64,000 nt of DNA, taken from NCBI RefSeq assembly GCF_003730135.1, contig NZ_RJVO01000006.1, forward strand, positions 1-64,000. Direction: 5' to 3'. The translations under genes and the position numbers were made by a program. Shown in pieces: positions 8,268-16,157 of this stretch. Source of the DNA: Stagnimonas aquatica (GTDB taxonomy: Bacteria > Pseudomonadota > Gammaproteobacteria > Nevskiales > Nevskiaceae). Each line of letters starts with the position of its first letter. Position 1 is the stretch's first letter. Under the pieces are notes generated by a model. That model searched no databases. It worked only from the letters and a program-made list of their open reading frames with translations, and had not been told where the DNA came from.

Positions 8268-8821
8268 TGCCGGAAGCCCAAGGCCCGCACACCGTCCACA
8301 TATTCCTGGTTGATGTAGCGCACACCGTCCTTGCGCGGCGAGCCGGCGTTGTAAGCGGCAATAACGCCGTCCCAGCCCAGCGATGCGAAGTGCTTGCGCG
8401 AGAGCGCGCGCAGATAGGCGCACCCGGAGTTGACGCCAGCCAAGGGGTCGCAAAGGGCGCTGAGATAGCCCTTGAAGCCCTGTTCACGGGCCAGTGACCC
8501 CATCACCTGCATGAGCCCGTAGCTGGTCTGCTGAGCCACCCATTCGGTGTTGGGAGTGATGCCAGGCAGGCCAGAGAAATCCGAGGGCGCCTTATCCAGC
8601 GACATGTCTGCTGGGCGGCAGTTATAGGCGCGAAGCAGGCGGTTATCCCAGAGCCAACGAAAGTCCGGCTCGTAGCGCGTCGCCCAAGTGTTAAGTCCGG
8701 ATTCCTTGCGGCAGATCGCCAGCACCAGGTCGTAGGGCAGCGCGAAGTCTGCCGCGCCTCGCTGGATCACACGGGCCAGTGCGTCGGTTGGTTGCGGCAG
8801 GTTTGAGCTGGGCGAAGTCAT
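8264..8821 (-). CDS. Phage endolysin, lytic transglycosylase (SLT) fold
   Basis: 185 residues from the ATG at 8821. The SLT/lysozyme-like pattern is clear: catalytic Glu40 in CRKESGLN, then SYGLMQVMGSLAREQG and AAYNAGSP, the three conserved blocks of the family. It cleaves the glycan strands of peptidoglycan at lysis. An in-frame ATG at 8881 would place the start inside the conserved late-promoter element, so 8821 (or 8851) is preferred. No signal peptide, so export depends on the neighbouring holin candidate. First gene of the leftward late operon. Confidence 0.85.
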   Translation of the reverse strand: MTSPSSNLPQPTDALARVIQRGAADFALPYDLVLAICRKESGLNTWATRYEPDFRWLWDNRLLRAYNCRPADMSLDKAPSDFSGLPGITPNTEWVAQQTSYGLMQVMGSLAREQGFKGYLSALCDPLAGVNSGCAYLRALSRKHFASLGWDGVIAAYNAGSPRKDGVRYINQEYVDGVRALGFRQ

Positions 8822-8856
8822 GCACGGCAGGATGGCCGTGCGTCCGGTCATTCTCG

Positions 8857-8893
8857 ATGCCGGAAATGTTTCGCCCCGCATGGTGCGGGGCGA
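8857..8893 (-). promoter_or_regulatory. Late-operon control element, leftward copy
   Basis: Read on the minus strand: TCGCCCCGC, a 5-nt loop, GCGGGGCG, then AAACATTTCCGGCAT. The same element, with a 6-nt loop, lies on the plus strand at 20087-20124. Each copy ends about 36 bp before the first start codon of a late operon (8821 here). The 8-bp dyad would suit an activator of the Mor/C type, or form an RNA hairpin that blocks read-through from upstream; the 15-mer after it is identical in both. Promoter function is inferred. Confidence 0.7.
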
Positions 8894-8907
8894 CGGGAGT
8901 CAGGCTA

Positions 8908-8921
8908 CGCGGCTAGCCGCG
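8908..8921. terminator. Perfect 14-bp palindrome after the repressor operon
   Basis: CGCGGCTAGCCGCG lies 17 bp beyond the stop of the exported-protein gene on the minus strand and just before the late control element. It may help to end the lysogenic transcript before the late operon. There is no U-tract, so an operator role is equally possible. Confidence 0.35.
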
Positions 8922-8937
8922 AGGTGGTCAAACAGCG

Positions 8938-9420
8938 TTAACGGCGTGTGGCTCGCTTCCGCACCGAGCCATACCCATCGGACGTCGCTTGCAGCCGCAT
9001 TGCATCGGTCTCGAATGCAGGGCTGTCGAGCTGTTTTTGGGTCGGTTGGGCAACCAGCACGTCGAAGACCAAGTCGGGCTCCGCGACGAAGTGCGCGAGA
9101 ATCTTCACGGCGATGGCCCGGCAGCTTGATCCCTTCGACCGCAAGCTCGCGTAACTGCCATCGTGCCTGTACTCGACACAGCGCCATGAAAGCGAGTCAG
9201 CGTCGGCTCGATCATTGCCGATCAACTCCAACTGGGCACCCTCTACGCCGGGAATCCCCCACCGTTCTCGGCGCAAGCCCCTATCGCTGCGATCCACCGT
9301 CGACACAGAGACGTTGAGTCCTTTGAGGACGCTCTCGGCGGAGATCCGCTGTTCGATCTCGGCTTGAGCCACTATCGGCATCAGGCAGGCGAGCGACAGC
9401 GCTGCTGCAATTGCTCTCAT
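8938..9420 (-). CDS. Small exported protein, co-transcribed with the repressor
   Basis: 160 residues from the ATG at 9420; a GTG at 9432 overlaps the repressor stop and could also be used. The N-terminus MRAIAAALSLACLMPIVAQA is a convincing signal peptide ending in an AQA signal-peptidase I site. The mature protein has two cysteines that could form a disulfide and a basic tail (SVRKRATRR). No family recognised. Lying directly behind the repressor, it should be made in the lysogen, which suggests a lysogenic-conversion or superinfection-exclusion protein. That role is inference. Confidence 0.7.
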   Translation of the reverse strand: MRAIAAALSLACLMPIVAQAEIEQRISAESVLKGLNVSVSTVDRSDRGLRRERWGIPGVEGAQLELIGNDRADADSLSWRCVEYRHDGSYASLRSKGSSCRAIAVKILAHFVAEPDLVFDVLVAQPTQKQLDSPAFETDAMRLQATSDGYGSVRKRATRR

Positions 9421-9428
9421 GGTCGGGC

Positions 9429-10202
9429 TCACCGGTCCCGTCCTTGGCGCACGACACGCCCGATGATCTCCGAGTGGCCCGACTCCAGGTCGGCCGGGAT
9501 GATCTCGAACGGCGGGAACTCCTCCGACAACTTGCTGGTGGCCTGTATGCGCCCGTTAGGCAGCATCTGCAGGTACTTCACCATCAGCAGGCTGTCGGTG
9601 CGCAGCGCGTACATATCGCCTTCGCCGACGGTCTTCTTTGAGCGGTCCACCATCACCGTGTCTTTGGCCTGCAACTCCGGGTACATCGAGATGCCTGCTA
9701 CGGGAAACTCCGCCAGGTCGATGATGCTGAGCTCGGGTCGGCCGTCGAAGTATTCGCGCCGATAGAAGTTCCACTTTTTCGGCGTTGTCAAAAACTCCCG
9801 GCCCGCTCCGCCGGCCAATGGGATGTCGTAGTACGGCACCCACACGTAGGCCCCAGACCGAACCAGATCCAGCGCCGCCTCCACGCTCAACGACTCCGAG
9901 GCGTACTTGCGGGCACGGCTAGCGATCTCGGCGAAGTCGCCGCGCGTCAGCGTCCAGGCGACATCCTCGTCGCGCAGATCCACCTCCTGCGGCGGCCATG
10001 TCCCACGGCCCAGGATCAGGTAATCGAGACTCACGCCCCGCTCCAAGGCGACCTGCATGCACTCGTCGAACGGAATGCTGTTCCGGTTTCGCCAGCTCGC
10101 TGGCGTAGAGACCCCGACGCCGAGCGGGCGCGCAAGGGCACTGTCGGAACTCACGCCGAGCACAACTTGCAATCTGTCTAGGACTTCACCGGCATTCGAC
10201 AT
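9429..10202 (-). CDS. CI/LexA-like phage repressor with S24 peptidase domain
   Basis: 257 residues from the ATG at 10202 (MSNAGEVLDRL). N-terminal helix-turn-helix (about 5-65) of the phage CI type, including STPASWRNRNSIPFDEC. The C-terminal S24 domain has Ser172 in AGISMYP and Lys209 in MVKY, the Ser-Lys dyad of LexA-type self-cleavage; AG at 130-131 or 133-134 may be the cleavage site. This suggests RecA-dependent induction. Upstream in-frame starts (ATG 10223, TTG 10280) would run through the operator region. It differs from Mu's own c repressor, which lacks a peptidase domain. Confidence 0.88.
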   Translation of the reverse strand: MSNAGEVLDRLQVVLGVSSDSALARPLGVGVSTPASWRNRNSIPFDECMQVALERGVSLDYLILGRGTWPPQEVDLRDEDVAWTLTRGDFAEIASRARKYASESLSVEAALDLVRSGAYVWVPYYDIPLAGGAGREFLTTPKKWNFYRREYFDGRPELSIIDLAEFPVAGISMYPELQAKDTVMVDRSKKTVGEGDMYALRTDSLLMVKYLQMLPNGRIQATSKLSEEFPPFEIIPADLESGHSEIIGRVVRQGRDR

Positions 10203-10231
10203 AGCGCAATAAACCTCTTGCATTGCGTCTA

Positions 10232-10273
10232 TACGTTTCGTATTGTTATCGCACTTGTTCAATACAAAACGTA
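10232..10273. promoter_or_regulatory. Divergent early/lysogenic operator: 14-bp inverted repeat
   Basis: TACGTTTCGTATTG (10232-10245) and CAATACAAAACGTA (10260-10273) are inverted copies with one mismatch and a 14-bp spacer. The left arm contains the palindrome TACG-TTT-CGTA. The block lies between the repressor start (10202) and the start of the Ner-like gene (10280), exactly where repressor and Ner would compete for the divergent promoters. Which protein binds which site cannot be read from sequence. Confidence 0.65.
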
Positions 10274-10279
10274 AAGACA

Positions 10280-10519
10280 ATGCACCCAGCGGACATCAAG
10301 GCGGCGCTTGAGAAGGCAGGGAAACCCCCGTCCAGGGTTGCCCGCGCGCTCAAGCTCCGGCCGTCGACGGTGAGCCAGGTGATTCATGACAAGGGCAAAA
10401 GCCGCCGAGTCGCCGGGTACATCTCGGACGCCATTGGCATCCCGGTTTCCCAACTCTGGCCAGGCAGCTACCCGGCCTTGGAGTTGGCGGAAATCCGGGG
10501 AACTCGGAGGGCCGCTTGA
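10280..10519 (+). CDS. ner: Ner-like DNA-binding regulator
   Basis: 79 residues. It follows the pattern of Mu Ner: HPADIKAALEKAG, a helix-turn-helix VARALKLRPSTVSQVIHD, and a closing VSQLWPGSYP that parallels the IWPQRY end of Ner. Ner shuts down early and repressor transcription during lytic growth. It is the first gene of the rightward early operon and starts 7 bp after the inverted-repeat operator. The ribosome site is weak (AAAGAC). Confidence 0.82.
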   Translation: MHPADIKAALEKAGKPPSRVARALKLRPSTVSQVIHDKGKSRRVAGYISDAIGIPVSQLWPGSYPALELAEIRGTRRAA

Positions 10520-10520
10520 C

Positions 10521-11024
10521 ATGCCTAGTGTACGCGCGCCCCGGCCTGGGTCACTTGCAAACGGACGCTCCCGTTTTTCCAGCCAGGGCGACCTTTTTTC
10601 CTGTTTGGATGCCCTAGACGAGCGCCCGCGCTTTGTCGACCTGGACGTCGACCAGGAACTACGTGGCGCCATCGTCCACGCGATCCGCGAAGCACTGAAC
10701 CGCCAGTCCGACCCCCTAAGCCGGGAACGCATCGCCGACCGCATGAACCAGTTGCTGCCTGGTCTGCGTCATCGAATCACCGAGCGCCGCCTGAATAGCT
10801 GGACGGCCAAGAGCAAGGAATACAGCGAGTTCCCGGCCCGATTTATCCCCGCCTTCTGCGCCGCCGTGGAATGCGACGAACCCCTGCGCGTGCTCGCCCG
10901 CGCCCTCCGCCAGGACGTGGTGGATGCCCACGCCCTGGCCGCCAAAAGCCTAGGCGAAAACCTCATTCAAGACGCGGCGCTGAAGACCCAGCGCCGCCTG
11001 CTGCTGACCCGACTCGGAGCCTGA
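10521..11024 (+). CDS. Early phage protein of unknown function
   Basis: 167 residues from the ATG at 10521, two bases after the Ner-like stop. The first 30 residues are low in secondary structure; the rest is helical with a DNA-binding-like stretch (RERIADRMNQLLPGL, then ITERRLNSWTAKSK) in which a regulator-like helix pair may lie. No family recognised. Position between the Ner-like gene and the transposase operon suggests an early regulatory role. Confidence 0.6.
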   Translation: MPSVRAPRPGSLANGRSRFSSQGDLFSCLDALDERPRFVDLDVDQELRGAIVHAIREALNRQSDPLSRERIADRMNQLLPGLRHRITERRLNSWTAKSKEYSEFPARFIPAFCAAVECDEPLRVLARALRQDVVDAHALAAKSLGENLIQDAALKTQRRLLLTRLGA

Positions 11025-11025
11025 A

Positions 11026-12000
11026 GTGCGCAAGAACGAACTAGCCAAAAGCCGCGACGTTGCGGCATTTGAACTAAACCCCGCTCAGATGGGGCAACTC
11101 GCGGAGATAGCTCGCGCCGATCTGCAGGGCAGCGACGAAACCCTGGCGGCCCTGGGTGCCGAGGAGCTTGGCCGGGCCGAGATGAGCGTTCTGCGCGCTG
11201 GGGCTTACTTCCTCAAGCTCAAAGAGCAGGCTGGGCACGGCGGCTTTATTCAGGCGCTCAATAGCGTCGGGGTCTCCCCGGATCGCGCCCAGCGATCCAT
11301 GCAGATGGCTCGCTATGTCGCCTCACTGCCGGCCGATCAGGCGCGCCGCATTGCCGCTCTGCCGCGCAGCAAGGTGCTACCCCTAGTGAACGCCGACCAG
11401 GAAGTGGTCGGCGAACTGCTGGAGCAAGGGGCGCTGGACGGTGAGCAGCCACTCTCGGTGCGGGAGTTGCAAGACCGCCTTCGCAAGTCGGAGGCAGAGA
11501 AGGCCACCCTCAAGACCCGCCTGGAAACTGCCCAAGCCGAGAAAATCCGTCTGGCGCGCGAGCGCAGTCGAGTCCTCGCCGAAGAAGACCTTCCGGCATT
11601 TGCCCTTGAAGCCCGGCAGGAAGCCCTGGCCCTCACCGAGCAAATGGGCTTTGGGCTCGACAGCCTGCAAGACATCGTCGAGCAAAACCTCCTCCAGCGG
11701 GTCAAGCACCCTGAGGCAGACCGCTTTCAGCCCTTGGCAGCCGGCACCACCTTCCACGCGTTGGCGGCCGTGCATGCCCGCGCCGGCCTGCTGCTCAGCC
11801 GACTGCAAGCACATTTCGGCGAGGCCATCGCAGACCCCGACGTGAAGTATTCGCTGTCGCCGGCTGAAGCGCAGCTATTCATCGCCGGACGCGAGCGCCT
11901 GCTAAGTCAGCAGCAGGCCGACGCCAAGACGCGCGCCAACAAACGCGCCAATGACACCCCTGGCAAGCCCGGCCGCAAGCGCGGGCCAGCCTCGCGCTGA
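11026..12000 (+). CDS. Early phage coiled-coil protein (DUF3102-like)
   Basis: 324 residues, probably starting at GTG 11026. The N-terminal half resembles the DUF3102 type found before transposase genes in some Mu-like phages: RAGAYFLKLKEQAGHGGFI and a following helical domain. Residues about 150-190 form a charged coiled coil (LRKSEAEKATLKTRLETAQ). The C-terminus is basic (KRANDTPGKPGRKRGPASR) and could contact DNA. Function unknown; it directly precedes the transposase gene by 8 bp. Confidence 0.6.
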   Translation: MRKNELAKSRDVAAFELNPAQMGQLAEIARADLQGSDETLAALGAEELGRAEMSVLRAGAYFLKLKEQAGHGGFIQALNSVGVSPDRAQRSMQMARYVASLPADQARRIAALPRSKVLPLVNADQEVVGELLEQGALDGEQPLSVRELQDRLRKSEAEKATLKTRLETAQAEKIRLARERSRVLAEEDLPAFALEARQEALALTEQMGFGLDSLQDIVEQNLLQRVKHPEADRFQPLAAGTTFHALAAVHARAGLLLSRLQAHFGEAIADPDVKYSLSPAEAQLFIAGRERLLSQQQADAKTRANKRANDTPGKPGRKRGPASR

Positions 12001-12008
12001 GCTGAAGC

Positions 12009-13799
12009 ATGGCCGCCGTCCTCCCTTTCAAGCCCCGCGAGCTGATGCTCGCGCCGCTGGACCCGCTGGATGCTCTCTCCGCCGAGGCCCGTGCCGAGGC
12101 GCAGCGTTGCCTGGGGCTGATTCGGCCTGCCTTGCAGCGCATGGCGCAGGGCGTCAGCAAGCGGGCGGCGGCAGCCTGGCTCGCGCAACAGGGGGGCGAC
12201 ATGCCCAGCCTGCCCACATTGCAGCGCTGGCTCGCCGCCTATGAGCGCGACGGGTTGGTCGGCCTCGCGCCCAAATACAAGGGGCGCGTTCGAAAGGAGT
12301 ACGGCTGGGAGGCAACGGCACTGGAACTGTTCGGCAATCGGCCGACACAGCCGCACTACTCGACGGTGGCCATGTGGCTGCGCGAGAAGCACGGCTTCGA
12401 AAACGCAGCGGACCACCTGGTGCGCCGCTACCTGCAGAGCCTGCCCAGCAACCTCACCGAAACCGCGCCTGGCCGCCTGGGGCGCCACTACTACCAGCAG
12501 AACGTGAAGCCCTACGTACTGCGAGACAACACCGTGCTGCCGGTCGGCTTCATCTACGAGGGCGACGGACATTGCTGCGACGTCTACGTGGCCTCTCCCC
12601 GCACCGGCAACGCCTACCGCCCGGAGCTCACCGTGTGGGTGGACGTGCGCAGTCACTTCGTCGTCGGCTGGTACTTGAGCGAGAGCGAATCGGCCAATAC
12701 CACGCTGTTCTCCCTCAGCCACGCGCTGCTGAGGCATGACCATGTGCCGGCCATGCTGCACGCCGACGTCGGCTCCGGTTACGTCGCCAAGACCATCAGC
12801 GACCAGCGCACCGGCTTTCTGGCGCGCTTCTCCATCGAGCCAATCTACGCGCTGCCGGGCAATGCCAAGGGGAAGGGCCTTATCGAAGGGTTCTGGCGCT
12901 GGTTTGAAGAACGGTGCGGCAAGCAGTTCCCCACCTTCTGCGGGCACGACCGCACCGACGACTATCTGCGGCACCTCAGCCGCAAGGTGGAACGCGGGCT
13001 GATCCGGCTGCCGACGCTGGCGCAATACGCCGACGCCTGCCGGGAGTACTTCGACTTCTACAACCGCAACCACCAGAAGAATCTGGGCTGCGCGCCGAAG
13101 GACTTGTGGGCAGAGCTCAACCGGGTGCCGGTAGAAACACCGGCGGCGGCGATCATGCGGCCCTGCGAAAAGCGGATGGTGCGGCGCTGGGGTATCGCAC
13201 TGCATAACCGCATCTACCGGAGCGGCGATCTGGCGCGCTACGAGGGACGCGAGGTCAACGTCCGGTACGACCTGCACAACGACATGGTCGTCTGGATCGA
13301 AGACGCCAAGGGGCGCCTGATCGGCGAGGCCAAGCTGGTGGAGAAGCACCCCTGGCTGCCCGACTCCCGTATCGAGGAGGCGCAGCAGAAGCGCCTGGAA
13401 GGCCAGGCTCAGCGCCTGGAAAACAAGCTGGTGGAGTTCCAGGGGCGCGCCAAGGCGCCGCTCACTGGCGCCGCCATGCTGGACGCCCTCGACGACGTCC
13501 ATTTCCTCAGCGCCACGCCGAGCACCCCGGCGCCGGTCAGCTACCTGCGGCCCATCGACCCCGAGATCAGCGAGCGCGTCACCGAGGCCATCGCCGAAGC
13601 CGGGCAGCACGAAGAAACCCCCACCGAGCGCTACCAGCGTTGGGTGAACGCCGAGGCCGAGCTGGCTGCCGGCCAAGCACTCCCCCCCGAGCTACAGACC
13701 TGGTTCGACACCTACCAGACCAGCAGCGAATGGCGCTCGTTCGACCGACTCAGATCCACCTTCGGCGCCGTCTCCGGCGTCGTCTTTCCGTCGCCCTGA
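12009..13799 (+). CDS. MuA-like DDE transposase
   Basis: 596 residues. Order: N-terminal helical DNA-binding domains (1-150, with a helix-turn-helix around 45-80), an RNase-H-like catalytic core with D186 (YEGDGH), D253 (HADVGSG) and E293 (LIEGFW), and a Mu-type C-terminal domain with a beta-barrel (RYEGREVNVRYD) and a helical tail. It catalyses strand transfer for integration and replicative transposition and pairs with the next gene's ATPase. The D-D-E spacing (67 and 40 residues) is usual for the family; MuA itself is longer (663 residues). Confidence 0.95.
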   Translation: MAAVLPFKPRELMLAPLDPLDALSAEARAEAQRCLGLIRPALQRMAQGVSKRAAAAWLAQQGGDMPSLPTLQRWLAAYERDGLVGLAPKYKGRVRKEYGWEATALELFGNRPTQPHYSTVAMWLREKHGFENAADHLVRRYLQSLPSNLTETAPGRLGRHYYQQNVKPYVLRDNTVLPVGFIYEGDGHCCDVYVASPRTGNAYRPELTVWVDVRSHFVVGWYLSESESANTTLFSLSHALLRHDHVPAMLHADVGSGYVAKTISDQRTGFLARFSIEPIYALPGNAKGKGLIEGFWRWFEERCGKQFPTFCGHDRTDDYLRHLSRKVERGLIRLPTLAQYADACREYFDFYNRNHQKNLGCAPKDLWAELNRVPVETPAAAIMRPCEKRMVRRWGIALHNRIYRSGDLARYEGREVNVRYDLHNDMVVWIEDAKGRLIGEAKLVEKHPWLPDSRIEEAQQKRLEGQAQRLENKLVEFQGRAKAPLTGAAMLDALDDVHFLSATPSTPAPVSYLRPIDPEISERVTEAIAEAGQHEETPTERYQRWVNAEAELAAGQALPPELQTWFDTYQTSSEWRSFDRLRSTFGAVSGVVFPSP

Positions 13800-13826
13800 C
13801 CCTGCCGCACCTACCGAGGATTCCCC

Positions 13827-14582
13827 ATGAAAGCACGCGTCGCCCCCACTCGTAACGTCCGCCGCCTCGCCGAGGTGGCCGACATGCTCACCCGTCGTGC
13901 CCCCGGCCTTCCCGGTGTCGCCATCGTCGATGGCGAAACCGGCTTCGGGAAAACCACCGCCATCAATTGGCTGGTCAACCAGGTGGAAGGCATCGGCATC
14001 TACGTCCGCGCCCGCAAGACCTGGCGGGTGGCCAGCATGCTCAAGGCGATTCTGGCCGAGCTGCACATCAAGCCGCGCGGCAGCGCCGACGACATGCTCG
14101 ACGACGTGGTGATGGCCCTACGCGAAGCCAAGCGCCCGCTGTTCATCGACGAGATGAACAACATCGTGCGCCGCCCCGACATGGTCGAGGTCGTGCGCGA
14201 CATCATCGACCTGAGCAACCAGGCGGTGATCCTGATTGGCTATACCGGCCTACTGACCGAACTCAGCTCTCATCGCCAGCTCACCCGCCGCGTACTGCAA
14301 CAGGTGACCTTCGAAGCTGCCGACCTGGCGGACGCCCGCGCGGTCGCGAGCAACTGCGAGGTGGAGGTGCGTGACGACTTGCTGGAGCGGGTGCTCAAGT
14401 CGGCGCGCGGCAGCATCGGCGAGCTGACCATCGGCCTGGCACGCATCGAGGCCTTCGCGGTCAGCCGCGGGCTCAAGTCGGTGGGCTCCAGCGATTGGGG
14501 CAAGCGCGACGAGTTCTTCACCGGCAGCCAGACCAGCACCACCTACGGCGCCACCGTCACGCCGATTGGGGCTGCGCGGTGA
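13827..14582 (+). CDS. MuB-like AAA+ ATPase, target selector
   Basis: 251 residues. Walker A GETGFGKT at 36-43 and Walker B FIDEMNN near 105 mark an AAA+ ATPase of the MuB/TniB group. It binds target DNA in an ATP-dependent way, delivers it to the transposase and gives target immunity. It follows the transposase gene by 27 bp, with AGGATT before the ATG. It is shorter than MuB (312), as in other non-Mu members. Confidence 0.92.
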   Translation: MKARVAPTRNVRRLAEVADMLTRRAPGLPGVAIVDGETGFGKTTAINWLVNQVEGIGIYVRARKTWRVASMLKAILAELHIKPRGSADDMLDDVVMALREAKRPLFIDEMNNIVRRPDMVEVVRDIIDLSNQAVILIGYTGLLTELSSHRQLTRRVLQQVTFEAADLADARAVASNCEVEVRDDLLERVLKSARGSIGELTIGLARIEAFAVSRGLKSVGSSDWGKRDEFFTGSQTSTTYGATVTPIGAAR

Positions 14583-15031
14583 GGGCAACCAAAGACACCG
14601 CCATGCGAGCACGCCAGCTCCTGGCTGTCTTCCAGGCGGGCGAGCGCCTGCCGCAGAACCACCAGGACATGGCCCAACTGTTGGCGGAGGTTTTCGGGCG
14701 CAAGCCCAAGCCGCAGCCCCTCAACAACCAGCCGCTGCCGCTGGCCAGCGCGCGCGGAAAGATGTGGACGTCCATGCGAATCCAGCGGGACTTCACCGCC
14801 CAATCGGTCGCCGCCGCCAGCGAGACCGAGGTGCAGGCGGTACGCAAGTACATCAAGGCTCTGATAGCGGCCGGCTACGTGCGCCTGGAGCGTCAAACCA
14901 GCTTCGAGGTGGGTGACCACAGCGCCTACTCACTGCTGCGCAACACCGGCCCCTACGCGCCGCGTGTCCGGAGCCGGGGCTGTGCCATCTACGACGTCAA
15001 CCTCAATCAGGAGGTGACCCGTGACGACTGA
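14579..15031 (+). CDS. Early phage winged-helix protein, unknown function
   Basis: 150 residues if the GTG at 14579, overlapping the ATPase stop, is used; an ATG at 14603 is the alternative. The centre (WTSMRIQRDFTAQSVAA, then TEVQAVRKYIKALIAAGYV) has a winged-helix look of the kind used for replication or regulatory proteins. It ends with a polar tail and overlaps the next gene. Not recognised more precisely. Confidence 0.6.
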   Translation: MRATKDTAMRARQLLAVFQAGERLPQNHQDMAQLLAEVFGRKPKPQPLNNQPLPLASARGKMWTSMRIQRDFTAQSVAAASETEVQAVRKYIKALIAAGYVRLERQTSFEVGDHSAYSLLRNTGPYAPRVRSRGCAIYDVNLNQEVTRDD

Positions 15032-15386
15032 GGCACCCTGGATTGCAGTCCTGCGCGAGTACGTAAAGGCGCACGGGCTGAAGCCCGCCGGCAAGAAGAT
15101 CGGCTACAGCGGCAGCGCTGTCAGCGCTGCGCTCAACGACAAGTACGGCGTGAACGGCTTCCCCGGAAACCTGGAACGCATGCAGACCGCCGTTGAAGGG
15201 GCCTTGATGGGCTCTCGCGTGGACTGCCCGGTCGTCGGTGACATCCCCCGCAATGCCTGCATCGCCAACCAGCGCCGTGCCAGCGACCCCCGGGCCACCA
15301 ACCCCATGCGCATGGCGCTGAGCGAGGCCTGCCAGAAATGCCCCCATGCCACCACCACCGGCGTCGCCGGAAAGGAGCGTTGCTGA
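15021..15386 (+). CDS. Small helix-turn-helix protein with Cys-rich tail
   Basis: 121 residues from the GTG at 15021. The N-terminal half has a helix-turn-helix (KKIGYSGSAVSAALNDKYG) followed by GNLERMQTAVEGAL. The C-terminal half holds Cys residues in CPVVGDIPRNAC and CQKCPH that could bind a metal. Proteins of this layout recur in Mu-like early regions. A role in regulation is likely but not shown. AAAGGAG precedes the next start. Confidence 0.62.
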   Translation: MTTEAPWIAVLREYVKAHGLKPAGKKIGYSGSAVSAALNDKYGVNGFPGNLERMQTAVEGALMGSRVDCPVVGDIPRNACIANQRRASDPRATNPMRMALSEACQKCPHATTTGVAGKERC

Positions 15387-15526
15387 TGAAAGCCCTGATG
15401 AACCTACTGCGGCATGCCTGGCTGCACTTCCGCTACCGGCGGGCCGCCGTGATTCCCATCCCGACAGACCTCTGTGTGGTGCGTCCGCGCCGCCGCTACG
15501 AGGTGCTGTGCAACCCCAACCTTTAA
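15386..15526 (+). CDS. Very small basic phage protein
   Basis: 46 residues. The ATG shares its A with the previous stop (TGATG) and is preceded by AAAGGAG at a good distance, so it is probably translated. It has an amphipathic N-terminus (MNLLRHAWLHFRYRRAAV) and many arginines. No family recognised. Confidence 0.5.
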   Translation: MKALMNLLRHAWLHFRYRRAAVIPIPTDLCVVRPRRRYEVLCNPNL

Positions 15527-15539
15527 CCCGAGCAACACA

Positions 15540-16157
15540 ATGAACCAAATCGCAGAGAAACACGGCTGCTGGCCCGATGCCGCCGGTCGGCTTGTCCCCA
15601 AGGAACTCGTCAAACCCATCGACCGGCTGCGCGACGAGTTGGTGCGCGCCCTGATTGGCCAGGGCGAGCAGATCGCCGCTCAGATCGCCGCCTACAAGGC
15701 CGGCGCGTTCGCCGACATTGCCAGCTTCGTCGAGCTGAGCCTCGAGCAGTACGGTGTGAAGGTCGGCGGCCGAAAGGGCAACCTGACCCTGACCAGCTTC
15801 GACGGCAAGTACAAGATCACCCGCTCGGTGCAGGAGTCCATCAGCTTCGACGAACGCCTGCAGGCGGCGAAGGAACTGATCGACGAGTGCATCCAGACCT
15901 GGACGGAAGGCAGCCGGCCGGAGATCCGCGCGCTCATCAACGATGCCTTCCAGGTGGACAAGGAAGGGAAGATCAGCACCGGCCGTGTGCTGGGGCTCAA
16001 GCGACTGGAGATCAGCGACGAAAAGTGGACGCGTGCGATGAAGGCCATTGCCGACAGCGTGCGCACCGACACCAGCACCACCTACATCCGCCTCTACCAG
16101 CGAGTGGGCGACACCGAACGCTACGAGCCCATCTCGCTCGACATGGCGGTGCTGTGA
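15540..16157 (+). CDS. DUF3164 family phage protein
   Basis: 205 residues. The sequence (WPDAAGRLVPKELVKPIDRLRDELV, split here as typical family features: an N-terminal W-x-D/N-A-x-G motif, a helical middle, then the SFDGKYKI and DEKWTRAMKAIADS blocks) is characteristic of DUF3164, a conserved early protein of Mu-like and related phages. Function unknown. It overlaps the next gene by one base (TGATG). Confidence 0.82.
   Translation: MNQIAEKHGCWPDAAGRLVPKELVKPIDRLRDELVRALIGQGEQIAAQIAAYKAGAFADIASFVELSLEQYGVKVGGRKGNLTLTSFDGKYKITRSVQESISFDERLQAAKELIDECIQTWTEGSRPEIRALINDAFQVDKEGKISTGRVLGLKRLEISDEKWTRAMKAIADSVRTDTSTTYIRLYQRVGDTERYEPISLDMAVL

Noticed and set aside
11907-13676. 589-codon minus-strand open frame opposite the transposase
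   Set aside because: The plus strand encodes a complete D-D-E transposase; the antisense product has no domain character.
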